Positions 26,398 to 39,059 are shown, numbered from the stretch's first letter. The stretch: DNA of 64,000 bases from Spirometra erinaceieuropaei (GCA_902702965.1 CACRXP010000017.1:63316-127315), one strand, 5' to 3'. Numbers and translations are program-made. The notes: generated by a model not told the origin, from the letters alone.

Positions 26398-28404
26398 CTC
26401 TACAGTGACATTCTCGTTTGTATTTAACAGTGCCTCTGGATGTTGTTGGAATGGTTTCATGTTACGGTGTGTGCCGGCGTTTGGGGTGTTGGTAATAGAC
26501 TGAGAAATTGCCTTTATAGCAACGCGCTTCCTACGCGCTACTCAAACGTCCTTTTGTCTGTCAATGCATCAGGAGACTTCATTGCGTTTATTTCCTTTAT
26601 CGTCGTCTTCTGACCGAAGCGGGTTTGTTATGGCACAATTAGCCTATGATTCCTTTACTCCCGGGTTTCCTACTCATTCATCATCTGTATAGACGCAAAT
26701 TGTCTTTATAGTGAGCTTCAATGTCGTTCCATACATTAGCAATGTGACGTTTCTTGCCGTTTCTATATATTCCTAAACATGTTTTTGTCTTCTAAGATCG
26801 ATTATAGTTGTGCTTTTCTCGCGAATGAGGCCAGTTTTCGGTCACGCTGACCCGTGTCATTGGCTTGCTGAGGCAAAGAGAATGTGTCGCATATATATTT
26901 TTCATTTTCGGAATTTTTTGGTGGGACAGATTTTTCAACTTTTCCATTTGAATTGTTTGCTTCCTTTGTCCTTCTCTGCAACCACAAATGTCTTAGGGAG
27001 TCCGACGCTTGTCGTCTTGATTTCGCATTTTACATCCTTCAAACCTGTTAAAAGCATTGGCCTTTAGCAGGCGACGCAAGCTACGTTTTTGACGGTGCAA
27101 CTTTACGACTCTTTAAAGCCCAAAAGCACCATGAAAGACTTTAGAGGAGATCAGCGAAAATAGTTAGCTATCAACGAAGCTTCATTATGCAATCTGCCTA
27201 ACGAATCTAAACCTATCTCTTATCAGTTATAAGTCATTGCGTTGGATTTCTGGAGAAATTCTGCATCGTGTAGTGGTTAAATGTTAGCCTCGCCATTGAG
27301 GCCTTTTTTGAATTCGTCACCAAAACCAACCTCTAACGTTACGCGATAAACTGCGGATTCAGAAATCCATGCTGCACGTGCGGAAGTTCTTATTCTTTAA
27401 TGAGGGTGATTAAACTATGAAGTGTCGTCCCCACAGATGTTGTGATTTCACCGTCGCTAGAAAAGTTTAAAATGAACATTAGTATATTTATTGTCCGAAA
27501 TAAACAAGAGCGATGCGGATCGTATTCAGTCCCTGAGACCCTCCCTCAACCCTCCATAACAGTAAGAGTCCGGTTCAATTATTTCAACCCACATAGTTGC
27601 ATGTAATACACGTTAATTTTTACATTGCAAATCAGATACACAAAAGCCCCCGCCTAACTAATCAAAAAAATTAAATGGACTTACGATCTGACTGACTGAC
27701 TTGGAACAACGATATTATATACGCTCCTATTGGAACTATGTTGACCTCCTTATGAGTTCGCATATAACGCCGATAAAGTTGGCGCTGCAACCGTACGTAC
27801 AAAATTGCTGTTTACTCTTCCATATATTTCTTTCCTTCTTGAACATTTAATAGAAATCAGAGTAAGGACGAAATATATTTGTTCAAAAATATCCCATGGG
27901 TAACGTAGCCGATTCGCCCGCAAATATAATCACTGGTAAAGTAAACTTTAACGTTTTAGAAGATCAGACTCTTTTCAGTGATTTCAAAATTTACTAAACG
28001 TCCAAGTCATTGTTGAGGGGATTCTCAACAAACAAGCCTTTATTTCGTCTATATTTTTTACACATTCGGTATAATTCATCGCATGCAGTCGGAATACACA
28101 GTACGCAATTATTTCAACATTTATGAACACACAGCAATGTTTGTGATAGACCAACCAGGACCGGCATTTCGTTTGAGCGAAAGTCCACTGAGATGGCCTT
28201 GGCAATGAAGACTGGCGCTCGGTTTCCTTACAATTATATACAAGTGCTGGCTAAGAAGGTCGAAGACGAAATTAGAGCAAAGTCTGTCAGGTAGAAAGAC
28301 CAGTCAAACGTGGACGCTCACATGTAATAATAATACTAATAATGGGTTTATTATAGCACCTCTTGGCCACTGTCTGTCTCACACGAACACAGGAAAAAAC
28401 ATAA
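26398..28404. other. Unassigned sequence
   Basis: No gene or RNA recognised. Overlapping opposite-strand frames at 26802-27067 and a minus frame at 27984-28205 show no motif. Confidence 0.5.
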
Positions 28405-28905
28405 AAAACTGGAGTGAAGAAGAAGAATCGAGCACCGGAACACTTTGTTTATTGTCTTCAGCTTTCAAACTCTTGCAGGAGTCCATCGTTAGAGGTGATA
28501 GCAAAAACAGGACAAACGGCAATTATAAGGCATGTATGCGAAACATGGACCGACGGCGCAAAAGTGGAGGTGATTGCACAGGATTTGGAACGCCCGCGCC
28601 AGATCCACAAATCGATTGACCGAGATCTCACCCGGGCCCAGGCTTCAATCAATTCGGGGCTTGCTTTTTTTCCGGCGTGGAGGAATATTTTGGTAACTCC
28701 GAAGTTGAAGTCTTGACCCATATCGTAAGTGTTGACGGCCACCTGTGATAATGCGTCCCCTCGTAGTAAAGCCATGTTATGCTCGTGTGTGAGTGCGTGC
28801 TCCGAGTATGCATCCAGCCTAGCCTGTGTACGACAGTTTGGGTACAGGATGAGATACATTACCCCAGGTTGTTCTTTAGGATTTAAACATTCTTTGATTT
28901 AGATG
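28405..28905 (-). pseudogene. PLE 3' part: degraded GIY-YIG endonuclease and tail
   Basis: On the minus strand, starting near 28905, the translation reads PKEQPGVMYLILYPNC, RTQARLDAYSEHALTHEHN, NTYDMGQDFNFGVTKIFLHA and ASPELIEAW. This is the GIY-YIG endonuclease of Penelope elements, which nicks target DNA. GIY is represented by GVMY, while the YxG half is destroyed (TQARLD). The reading continues through a frame-broken C-terminus into the same 3' tail seen at 38.0 kb and 1.7 kb. The RT is absent, so this is a 5'-truncated insertion. Confidence 0.8.
28457..28495 (-). ncRNA. PLE hammerhead-like motif (decayed, AGCU type)
   Basis: Minus strand: core CTAACGA (G5 changed to A), spacer T, stem II GGACTC/GAGTTT around CTGCAA, then GAAAGCTG (stem III AG/CU; position 17 is G, not permitted). 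It is homologous to 1748-1787 and 37919-37962. Confidence 0.5.
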
Positions 28906-29410
28906 ACGCTATTACGCATGTTCGCTTTGGGGTGGTGTGAAATTCCAAAACCTAGCTCCGCAACAATGCGTTCGGTCACTTTTGAAACATCCTTGATGTA
29001 TCGTAGAGAATGTCCTATCGTCGATGGTGTTGATTTTCGAGTCCTCTGGAGCAATCGCATCGATAACGACTTCTAGAAGTTTTCTTGATTTTTCCCGGTA
29101 AACTGAAGCGTTCACTTTAACTGTATAAAGAACTCAAAACGGAGGGCACATTATATTAATTTGTACCTAGAAATATTTCAACAAGCGTATTCAGTATAAA
29201 GTGAGAAACCATTTTTAATGTTCGTCCATTAGTTAGGGGTGGCCTCTTGTACAGATACAGTACATGTGTACAGTCAAAAGGGGGATTGACCATAATCATG
29301 CAGAAATCCTTCACTGTTATACAATCAGAACAAATATATATACGCTACATTTGACATCGTTGCTAGTTGAAAGCCGAGGTACGTACATCACATAGCAGTT
29401 TCCCACTTCA
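28906..29410. other. Unassigned sequence
   Basis: No gene is recognisable. An LTR for the gypsy relic that follows would be expected here, but I could not match any part of it to sequence downstream of 31780. Confidence 0.45.
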
Positions 29411-30380
29411 ATGGCTGACGAATACGCACTCTTGAGGCAGATGTCGCGGCAGCAGCTCAAGCTAATGGAGGCTCTGATCGTTAAGCTAACCAACTCATCC
29501 ATGAGCCAATCAAGCGTGGCTGGCCGTTCACATTCTGTTAATCACATTGTCGGCAGTATAACTGAATGCTTGTGAGATCGGTGGACTCGTGTCAGTTTGA
29601 TTCCCATTACAAACAGTACGATGACATGTTCTCTTTCGGCCTAGCTGCCCTGGACGTGCGTGGAAGGTACGACTCCTATTGCGCAAATAAGGCTCATCTA
29701 AACACGAGCGTTAGACCAACTTTGTCATTTCTAAGAATCCCCGAGACCGCACATTCAAGGACAGGGTGCAGACGTTGTCGCAGATTTTTGGCAAGCAATA
29801 ATTCCTCTTAAGCACTCAGTTTCAATGCTTACAACTGTGCAAACGAGTTTCCGATGATAACATCGCGTATGCGGACATTGCCAATCGAGATTGTGGGCGG
29901 TTACAATTCGGCTCTCCTTCTGAAAACCAGTTCAAATGCCCTATGTTTATCTTCGGCCTACAATTCTACAAAGATGCTGACATCCGGACAGGTATCCTGT
30001 CTAAAATAACCCGAAACAACTCTATCACACTCCAAGAGCTGTCAGGAAAGTGCTAGAGGTTGATCAGCCTCAAGCACGACTCCGCTATGATTCAGAAACA
30101 TTCCACATCTTGCAAAGTCCATAAGATTAAACCGACAAAATCACATCCTGTTACGCGGCCCACGCAAGTGTCCAAGGCGAGTTCTCCGCGATCTCCTTGT
30201 CGGCACTGTGCCGCACGGCATTTCCATCGGGATTGCACCTTCCACCAGCATGGCCGCAACAGTTGCAATCAGGCATGATGTGTTCTACAAATCCATAGTA
30301 GCTTCTGGAAGCAAGCCCGCACCCAAGGCCAAATTCAGCCACGGTTTCTGGTCAAAACGCAAGTCTTAACTCCAGTCCGT
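29411..30380 (+). pseudogene. Ty3/gypsy gag relic
   Basis: An ATG at 29411 opens a gag-like frame (MADEYALLRQMSRQQLKLME) that is soon broken. Further gag text is spread over frames: a DMFSFGLAALDVRGR block at about 29620, a TVQTLSQIF-like region near 29770, and CLMFIFGLQ-like text near 29940. A nucleocapsid-like segment lies at 30060-30280 with SLKHDSAMIQ, basic residues, and CRHCAARHFHRDC (a C-x2-C-x3-H-x4-C zinc knuckle). Gag packages element RNA into particles. Many stops and frameshifts show that it is dead. The organisation and zinc knuckle fit flatworm gypsy elements. No LTR was found. Confidence 0.7.
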
Positions 30381-30399
30381 TGGTAATTCCCTTATCCTC

Positions 30400-30710
30400 G
30401 TAGTCAGTTTCCCGCTTAATGCGGCTGGTGGTAGAACGTTTGTTGACGTTTTACTCAATGGCCGTGCAGTTGACCTAGAGTTGTACAGACCTCACCATTA
30501 TCCCTAGGTGACTCTGGCAGTCCATTGACAGTGCGTCATAAGCGCGGGCAGTGGTCTCTCACACCTAATTGGACAACCGCAATGTTGTGTCACTTTCCGC
30601 GGTAGTTTGAACATCTCGGTTTGGCCGATATGCTGGTCGACGTTGTTTGCAGTTAGATGCAGATTCCCGCTGTTATCAAAGACCAAGTTAAGGATATTTT
30701 CCAGTGTTCC
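30400..30710 (+). pseudogene. Gypsy aspartic protease relic
   Basis: Weakly readable retropepsin remains: GGRTFVDVLLNGRAVDLEL at about 30430-30480, then LIGQPQCCVTFRG at about 30560-30610, broken by stops. The catalytic D-T-G/S is not visible. The assignment rests on position between the gag and the RNase H/integrase remains, and on the LIGQ..CCVTFRG pattern. Confidence 0.5.
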
Positions 30711-31780
30711 ATGACGGCAGCAAGTACCTAGGATTCGCGCTGTTAGCGGATTACAAACCAGTCCTGTCAGTCTTCGGTTCGGAGAAGGACATTCCTGTCG
30801 GTTTAGCCAGCCGACCTCAGCTGTCGCACAACCGATTTTGGTCAGACTGAAAAACTTCCTCGCCTCATCAGCAATTAGCAGGGGCCTGAGGAAGACATTT
30901 TGATCGCCAGTATTTCGATTGCGAACGATGTGCGCCGTCTCTTCTCAGACGTTATAAAGGGTATCCCCGGCACTGCCGCGGACATCTGACGTGCTACTGA
31001 ACAGGATCCTCACCTTCGTCAGGCCATCAAATACGGGCAGACCTGCTGGCCAACCACAGCTTTCGCTGGCGATTTTCGCCAAGTATTTGTGCGCTGAACA
31101 TGGGTGGACTGGTATCCACGAGAACGTCGGTCACTAGGTTTGACGCTGTCCTTAATGCCGCCAAGCTGCTAAGATGCCGCCTCGTCAAATACCAATACCC
31201 TGGCAACCATAGAAGAGGCCTTGGCACGCGTGCATATCGAATTCGTTGGTCCACGTAGTGGAGTCTCCTACCTAATCTTGGTTCACGCCTACTCAATCTG
31301 ACCCGACATTGCCCCACTGAATCTAGCGACCGCCTCTGCCACCATCGCTTTCCTATGATGCATATGTAGCCAGGATAGCTAAACGAAAGTCCTGGTTTCA
31401 GATAATGGCTCACAGTTTACTTCGTCGACGTTCGAAGATTTCTGCCGCCAGCTTAACACTCGGCAGCTTCGTTTCCTGCCCTACCATCCACAGTCAAACG
31501 GTCAGACGGATCGTTTTACCGACATTTTTAGGATAGCCTGCTTGAAAACTCGTGGGCAGCAGACTACGGATGAGATAGCGCAGGCGTTCTTGTTTTCCTA
31601 CAGGACAACAACGAACGCGGCGTCCCCTGACGGCGTTTATCCTACCGAACCTCTGATTGGCCGGAAACTGAATACAACGTTTCGTGCGCTCCGTCCTACT
31701 GGGGTGCAGCACGCCCAGACTGGAGGTGTTCGTTTGTGCATTGGCTTGCCAAATTCACTGGAATGGATAAACAAGTGTAA
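30711..31780 (+). pseudogene. Gypsy RNase H end and integrase relic
   Basis: Starts with an RNase H-like end (ALLADYKPVLSVFGSEKDIPV, about 30750), so the whole RT between protease and RNase H has been lost. An integrase follows: a KMPPRQIPIPWQP linker at about 31165, then, after a one-base shift, VHIEFVGPRSGVSYLILVHAYS (31220), VLVSDNGSQFTSSTFEDFC (31395) and YHPQSNGQTDRF (31480), then FLFSYRTTTNAASPDGVYP and ALRPTGVQHAQTGG to about 31730. In the DDE triad the first D is E (HIEF for the usual HIDF), the second D is kept, and the E is D (NGQTDRF). Stops lie within the core. Integrase would insert the DNA copy, but this one cannot. Confidence 0.82.
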
Positions 31781-33150
31781 CGATTCCAAAGGATACAATT
31801 ATCTCATCTTCTGAAATTTTGTATTTTTGTTATGTGTCCAGAAATAATTTATCCTTCTTATGTGTCCAGAAACTGTGCTGAAGTGTCGATTGATGTTAAA
31901 CAGTCTTCGTCAACGGGTAGGCTTTTATGGAATTGTCTTTTAGAAATCTTGTAATCGGATGCATCGATTAGTAAAACAGTTGCTGGCAGTAGTGCCTCGG
32001 GCTTTTCGGTTCATAATTTTCAATTGGTGATTTTCGGCTCAGTTTCTTGCAGGAATTTGGAATTATCATTTGGTAATTGTTTCTCTCCTGTAAGACGCTA
32101 AGCAATTTGGTAGGATCTGAAGTAAGGACATTAAATACCATCAACATGCCAACACTGACAACGTCTTCTCCTTGTAATCTCTATTGCTTAAAGTCGCGGT
32201 TTGGCCTCCATTTCAGTGGCGCATATGACAATGTTTTACTAATTTTAGCATTCTCTGCGTCTTCGTTTTGTGCGCTTGTACGGCTTCAGTGTGATTCTAA
32301 GCATGACCTAATATCTTCTGTTTTATCTTTCGAAAATGTTTTACCTTCCCGACCAATTGTAAACTTAACAACATCAATTTATTCAAAGTCCGTTATTTTT
32401 AAAAATTTATTTTTTTTATTTTTTTTAACTATCGCGCCCACTTTATTTGGCCAATGGCAGCGTAGGACAAGGCTTTCTAAAGACATAAATCCACTTTCTG
32501 TGTATTCTTATTTTTCTCCTTCGCCCTATGTTTCGCTCACTCGTTAAACCCTATCTACAATCACCAGAATTATGGCACGGTCCATATGAATGCTGGAGTT
32601 AGTTGTGGGTCCTAAACCTCTATCGCTGTCCAGAAAGTGTATATTTCATTCTCCTAAAAGACTCACGTTATTCGGATATTATACGGCTTCTAGCTAAAAG
32701 ATATACAATCTTCGTCCTTCATTCAAACGTTGTCTACAACACGTCTCCCCTTGTGCCTTTAGATGTCGAAAGAACATGTAATCGTTTCATTTGAAGATTA
32801 AAGTAACCAACATTTTTTGCGTTAAATTGAGCATCGAATGCGAAAGCGCGAAGCGGGATTTGACCTTAACGCGATGCAAGTTAATATGCCAGGGTAGTTC
32901 TTTTTGGAGAGGACCTTTAGACAGTTTTAGTTCTCTTTATACTTTGCACGAAGTGGACACATTTTATGCATGGCATATTTTCGCTTTCACTGTATTCGGG
33001 CATACTCCTTCACCGTTATTTTGATGATTCCTCTCAAGCTTGCGTCTGCATGCACATGTTTAAACTTGTACTTACACTAACCGACCATTATATCTTACAG
33101 ATCTTCAGATAATGCCAGTTCAGTTGATACTGCATTCTTCAGTGTACATG
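31781..33150. other. Unassigned sequence
   Basis: The string TTATGTGTCCAGAAA occurs twice (about 31831 and 31859). A plus-strand open frame of 156 codons (32077-32547) is rich in S, F and L, starts at TTG and has no motif. I treat it as chance. Nothing else is recognisable. Confidence 0.45.
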
Positions 33151-33425
33151 AAATCATTTGAAATTCAGTGCGCCTACCATATGATGAACTTCAAATTCGA
33201 CACCAGAGAACGTCAGGTTGCATGCCATCCTGAAGTACTTTGCCTCCCGAATGCGATACACATAGTAGCATTGATGCACTTGCGGATTGGCTGCTGTTGT
33301 CATTAGAAGCTGCGGTTTGCCTCCCAGGTTGTATGAAATGGATGCCGTGAATGCGCAGGAATTCTCGAATCGTTTCTGGACAAGTTCGTACAAGTGGAAT
33401 CCATTCTCTGACCCAGGACAACGTG
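33150..33425 (-). repeat. Dispersed repeat R2, copy 1
   Basis: About 240 bases match 61985-62290. Read on the minus strand, both copies keep one open frame of about 75 codons with shared text (TTAANPQVHQC, MACNLTFS.V.FE.HH). The family is unknown. It could be a fragment of an element protein or a conserved exon. Only two copies are seen here. Confidence 0.65.
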
Positions 33426-33912
33426 AATAAGCTTCAATTCATAAAAGGCAAACAGACATATCGCATAATCCTGCGTTTGCGTGAAAATATTCGGTGTAAA
33501 ATTCCACATTATTTGCATGGCTATAGAGACAGATGGAAGGCTACGGGGTTAACGTAACTCAAAATCCCCTAAAACTTCATGCGATGAGAATTAGATAGGA
33601 TTATGCCAATATGAAGTTCGCAAGGCGAACGGTTCGTATAGAATTAAAACTGCGGGGTGAGAGATCCCATAATCCCCGTCGCCTTTGACCTCGAATTCCT
33701 AATCAGTGTCAATATTTTGTTTGATAATTGCTTGCTCCTTTGTCTCGACAGTACTAATGCACCAACCAATTTTCTTTCATGTGTGTGCCACGTTGTGGAA
33801 TTGGTCTACTGTGTTCAAAAATATAGGCCTGCCCACAATAAATAGACGGAATTCTTTTAGAATCCAAGGCAAATTAACGGATTGCGCCTTTTGCAAGCTA
33901 CAGTGGGAGGGC
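33426..33912. other. Unassigned sequence
   Basis: Short plus-strand frames (33657-33915) have no motif. Nothing else was seen. Confidence 0.45.
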
Positions 33913-34880
33913 TAATTCATAAAATGTCAACCGAAATTCCGAAATGCTTTATCGCTTCGAAAAGATCAACTAAAAAGGGTTGTAAAACTTGTCAGCCTGC
34001 AGTATAAATCTATATTATTTCATTTACCTAAGGAGGCCGGAAATCGAAACAACTTCCTTCCGGCTGCATGCAAAAGCTACACTCTGTAAAAAGCGATCAC
34101 TGAAATAGCATGAATTTTTCCCATTGATTTGTGATGACGATAAATGTCAAATTTTATTTCATTGGAAATATGCATAAAAATATTCGTTTGCTCATTCGCT
34201 AGAAAAATGCGTCTTTTTCTAATTGTATAGTCGAAGAACGGACATAAATCGGTTCGCAAAACCTTTATAATTCGCGAATAACTTAAAACACGCTCTAACG
34301 TTACAACTGGATTTTGGGTTTCCAAACTGCATGTTGAATATTTTTCGCGTACGGAAAACTACACACTTCACTTTGGTAGTAAAGTGTGACCATACAGAGT
34401 TCATAAAATTTTGGAGCAGCAGATTTGATCCATATTGTTAGCTTTACAAGCCGCACAGGTAAATGCAGAGACATGACGATTTATGAACGGCCATTTCACG
34501 GTATTTAAAAGCTTCGCAATTAGCAACATATTCTAAACTGAATTATGTGTCTGCATCGAGTATAAAATTAAAATAAGACTTAATTTTCAACCGAATTAGC
34601 AAAAGATCGAATATTTTTATGCATGTTTTCCCTTAAAAAAAATTGGAAATTTAGGGCCATCGAAACTCAAAGAGAAACAGTCATGTTACGTACGTAGTCA
34701 TTTTTACTGAGTGCAGATATTACGTGCAGCCTATAGGAAGTGTGTTCAAAAGCCGGCCTTCAGAGATTACAGAAATATTGTAGAATTATGTTACAGGTTC
34801 ACAAGTTTTACAACCCTACTGAATTAATATTTTCGACACAAAAACAAACTTCGGAATTTAGGTTGACATTTTATGAGTTA
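33913..34880 (+). mobile_element. ~968-bp non-autonomous element with inverted termini (copy 2)
   Basis: Left edge TAATTCATAAAATGTCAACC and right edge ending TTGACATTTTATGAGTTA are inverted repeats. The interior aligns along its length with 22421-23392 (for example TTTATGAACGGCCA...TTCAC.GTATT, and CTCATTCG.TAGAAAA). The length is within 4 bases of copy 1. No transposase is encoded. Confidence 0.8.
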
Positions 34881-37474
34881 GATTAACTGCTGTTCATCTG
34901 TCTAAATGGGGCTATTTCGTCTGGCAGCTTTCTGCACTTAAGGTGATAACAGCAGTATGTTTCAGCCTATTCTTTATTCTTCTTACTCTGCGACGTGAGG
35001 AAGAAGGCATTATCGATTGAGCCAAAGGCGGAGTGCATCTTGATTTGTGAAAAAGCTAACTAGGCTTTTTCACATTGTGCGAAAGGGTTTTTGAAGACAG
35101 TCAGACGATCATTGGTGTAAGTAACCATACAATAGTAAGTCAACGGTCATTACTTAGAATGGGGCACTTTATTTTAAAAGCATGCGATACCGTTCATAGG
35201 TGGGCGACAAAATGGCCAAATGAAGATTGTCATTGCCTCATTAAGACAGACGATCAATTCACTACGCCGTTTTTTTCTGCAGGCATGTACAAGTATGTTC
35301 TACGTTAGTTTTGAGCACTATTCATAGTCTGGTCTGTCCTCTAGTCGCATGTGATTTTTCCGCCAGCCTAATACGCCCGCATTTGTGTGGTCGTATTGAC
35401 GAAGGCATGTTTTTGTTCAGTACCAGGGTGGTTGCAGTAGGTTGCGCCCTGGCAACGAATTATTGTGGTCTTGAAGTGCACATTCATACATGGTCAACGT
35501 GGGTTTCTATAACGCCTACTACTTACCTGTAGCTTTTGCAGCCTTATGCTTTCAACTGCCCGTAACCAATTGCTAGGTGGGTTTTTTACAATTGTGTGGC
35601 TACGCACATGCAGTGGCTAGTGCCCCGCCATAGCGTACACAAATTATTTATTGTGATTTCCCTGGAAATGTGCCTATTCTGTGTTTTTTTACAGTCAATG
35701 GAGAATACAGAGACGATTGCCCTCTTTTTACTTAATAAAACTGAATTTAAGTGAATGAACATGGCGCCGAATTATGGTTAAAACTGGTGGGACAGCATTT
35801 GAATTGAGCAACTTGTTTCTTCTTGATTAAGCTCAGCGTGAATCGCAAGCCAGATTTTCGTTTTGCTGATTGTAGTGACACGTGATTCCACAAGTTATAC
35901 GGCAACAATATTTCGACAATGTTTATGCATAGAATGGCAATCCCATTCCATATCTTTTTCACAACACACACTGTCTGCTTTAACCGTGAAAGCTTGATGA
36001 CCATTACTTTAAACATAAATTCGTTGATGTTTGGTACGAATCGTTGATAGAATAGTTAAAAATGGGAAAGCAATTAAAAACAAGCACATGCGGCATTTTT
36101 AAACAATTGCTTACACAGAATATTTGTTAAGCCGCTGCCTGCATAAAACAGCATCAAAATCAATGACGCCAAGACGACCTCTTTGCACGACTTTGTTTCT
36201 TAACAAAATACTAGTGGCATACTTCGGAATTTATATACATTTAAATAAGCAATTGGTCCTATGCCGCATAAACCCACACGTTGCCAGAGGATGCAGTTGG
36301 GCGTAGATTACTGGTAGAGCAGACAGATGCTACATGCTTCGCCAATCATTAAAAGTCACGAAATGGTATCCCTTTCCACATATTTTTCGTTGATAATTTT
36401 TTCTCTGCTGCATATTTGGCGTTTTGAAATGAACAAAAATTAAAATGTTACTCGAGTAAAATAATTGTCAATGATTTTCTTTCAACTATAAAATTTTTTA
36501 GAGTATTTCCACAATGAAGCGATTTTCTGAAAACTTATTTTGCTAATCTTACAGCATTTCCACCAACAAAACACGACACATCCAAACATGTTTATGACTT
36601 GTTAGAATGTTGCACTAAGTTACCATTTTACCGCCAAAAATCAATTACTGGAAACTGTATAAGCAAAACTTATGCAAGTAATTGTTCCCATTCTACATTC
36701 CTGATCATGGTTCCATTCACGGCACTTTTCGTCTATGTTATCTAAATGTCCGTAAAAATTACGGACATTTTTTCAAAGATGTGAGTCTTTTAGCGACTGC
36801 ATTAATTCCACTTTTTGTACAAAACTATTCTTCAGAAAGCCTCTTAAACAATCTCGGCCGCTGTCTGATGTGGCTGACGTGTAAGTTGACTGACAGTCGT
36901 TAAATATCTCACCTTTGCAAATCAGACAAAATAGCAGAAAAGACGAAGTTGCAGAACAATTAGCACGCAAGTCCTAATAACAGTCCCAAAATGTGATCAC
37001 TGCCATTGCCTTCGGACCACTTTAAACTGCCTTCCAATGAGCCACCAGCAGCACAAAATCCGGGATATGAGGGCATTTTGAATGTGTCAGCCAAATATTT
37101 GTTTATTGATGTATTCTCTACTTCTGCTAACAAATAGTCATGTGACAGGTTGACCATGACGCAACCTAAGATATATTCTATCATGATGCTCGTTGTCGAT
37201 ATTGGTATTGACATTAAACATGCTCGCCGTACTATTAACAACGTAATGCATCCTTGGCCACAACAACTCCCTCAATCGCTTTCTATTTCGTCTGCCGTTT
37301 GGCAACCACAAATAAGTTTTAGCAGTCTAGTCAAATAACAGCTCTCTCTATAAAAATGCCGACCTTTTTGCTGATTTGCTGATATATTTCCGATGAAACC
37401 TGTTGATTAAAACTTCTGACAGACAACCACGTGACCTTGCGGACACGGACAAACATAGAGGTGCATCAAAGTTC
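34881..37474. other. Unassigned sequence
   Basis: No gene or RNA recognised. Frames of 60-93 codons (35075-35308, 35747-36016, 36960-37241) show no motif. The 36960-37241 minus frame (contains MPSYPGFCAAGGSLEGSLKW) is the least random-looking, but I cannot support it as an exon. Confidence 0.45.
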
Positions 37475-38005
37475 AGACTGCAACGGCCATAAACCTTGAA
37501 GGCTACTGTTCACAACACAGTCGTTCATAAACCCATCTGAATCATTTAGAAACCGCTTAAAGCCTGAAGAGCAATCTGGAGTACTGCATCGCATTTCCTA
37601 TCGAAATTGTCCTCGTAACTACACAGGACACACTGGACGCTGGCTATGCGGCGAGGCTATGCATTATCACGAGTGGCCGCCCACACCTACGAAGTGGGTA
37701 ACGAGTTAATCTACGCAGCCACCTAAATAGTTGTCCACGCCGGAAACAAAACATGCCGAGAACTGATTGAAGCCTGTGCCTCGGATGAGATTTTGGTCAA
37801 TCGAGTTATCGATCTGGCGTCGGCGTATACAGCCCTGCGTAGTCACCATCAGTCGTGCGCCGTCGGTTGATGATTGGGCTAAGTGTCTTATAACTGTCGC
37901 TTGTTCTGTTGCTGCTACTTCCACTGACGACAGATTCCTGTACGACTCTGAGAGCTCAGGAAAGTGAACACAGCGTTCCGGTGCTCGAATCTTCTTTTTT
38001 TCATT
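37475..38005 (+). pseudogene. PLE 3' part: degraded GIY-YIG endonuclease and tail
   Basis: 5'-truncated Penelope fragment. Translation gives a broken HKP motif at about 37488, then KPEEQSGVLHRISYRNC, PRNYTGHTGRWL (the YxG half of GIY-YIG kept as YTG), then TYEVGNE and, after a frameshift, HAGNKTCRELIEA and NRVIDLASAYTALRSHH. The usual catalytic E-containing helix (HEHxLAxRR) is disrupted. The tail ends TTCCGGTGCTCGAATCTTC with a T-rich run at about 38000, shared with 28.4 kb and 1.7 kb. Confidence 0.8.
37919..37962 (+). ncRNA. PLE hammerhead-like motif (AGCU type)
   Basis: Core CTGACGA (37924-37930), spacer C, stem II AGATTC/GACTCT with one mismatch around CTGTAC, then GAGAGCTC (A14 changed to G; stem III AG/CU; C17). 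Stem I TTCC/GGAA has an A-A mismatch next to the core. The motif is close to complete but lacks A14. Confidence 0.55.
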
Positions 38006-38849
38006 TATAAACTGCCTAAGTCCTTTCGCTAATCAGGTCCTGTTCGTGTGCGAGTCAAAGGAGTCATAATCGAAAATAATTGACGTCTTGAATATCATGG
38101 GTGTTTTGCGTTTCGTAAGCTGGCGACCGAAGTTTAGAGACATTTTGTGCAACCATTAAGTGCGTACAAGACAAAAGGAGTGCAGTTAGGTTACAGGTAC
38201 ATTTTCTGACATCAAAATAATTCGAAGAAAAATGTGTCCTTCGGGGAAAGGGAATAAACTCTATTTCAAATGAATACTTGGCGGGCATACGTAGCTTTCG
38301 ACAAATTCTCGTCGGGCGAGTACAATTATATGGGAAAGGAGTGGAAGCACAAACACGTCAGTGATAATATAAATCGATTAAAGTTCGCCTTAAACACAGG
38401 CTGAGTGTGGAAATGTGGGGGAGGCGGTGTCTGATTCAATGTGAGAACGGAAGGGCGCGGGGGAGTATAACGATAGTCGATAGTCCACCACTGTAGGCGC
38501 GACGCCTGAACGTGGTTCTTTTGTACGCACAAATTTAGTTTTCACAACCTGATGGCAGCAGCCTCTGCTGTTGCTAACAGACGCTGTCCCAGTGGTTTAA
38601 GATAGCTTAATGGAACCTTATAGATCACACAAAACATTTCATTGATGTCTACATGATATCCGGAGTCCACTTAATTTCGTAAATTGTTTATCATTGTGCC
38701 CTGGTTACCAGCAGACATGTAGAAATTCTGACAAATATTTAAAATTTAAACATGCCTAAGAATTCGATATTGCATTGTTAGCGCTGGGGATGTGTCGATA
38801 CTGCGGACTGGTGAGATGTTTTTGAATAATTTTCGAATTATGTTTCTTT
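38006..38849. other. Unassigned sequence
   Basis: No feature recognised between the PLE tail and the SINE fragment. Confidence 0.45.
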
Positions 38850-38945
38850 TAAGGCCTCATACGTCGGGCGTGGGTACGACTGGCTAAGGACGGTTAATAA
38901 GCCAGAAATGACCATTCTAGTCTCGCTTGTCTTCGTCGGTAATAA
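38850..38945 (+). mobile_element. SINE body fragment
   Basis: SINE body without tRNA head: CGTGGGTACGACTGGCTAAG, AATAAGCCAGAAATGACC, then GTCTTCGTCGGTAATAAA. The hammerhead core is mutated (CTAAGGA), while stem I GACTGG/CTAGTC still pairs. Confidence 0.8.
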
Positions 38946-39059
38946 AATATTGTCTATATCATGCGCCGCTGTGCGGATGCTGATTGAGCTGTAGAAAGAG
39001 CCCGTAAGACAAAAGAGAACTAGTGAAATGCTTAAGAACGATCGGCGAACGCCCTTGGA

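Noticed and set aside
26740..26765. GACGTTTC on the plus strand as a possible minus-strand hammerhead end
   Set aside because: No paired stem II or CTGANGA core on the minus strand.
32077..32547. 156-codon plus-strand open frame
   Set aside because: TTG start, low-complexity S/F/L-rich composition, no motif and no splice context. The length is compatible with chance in this much sequence.
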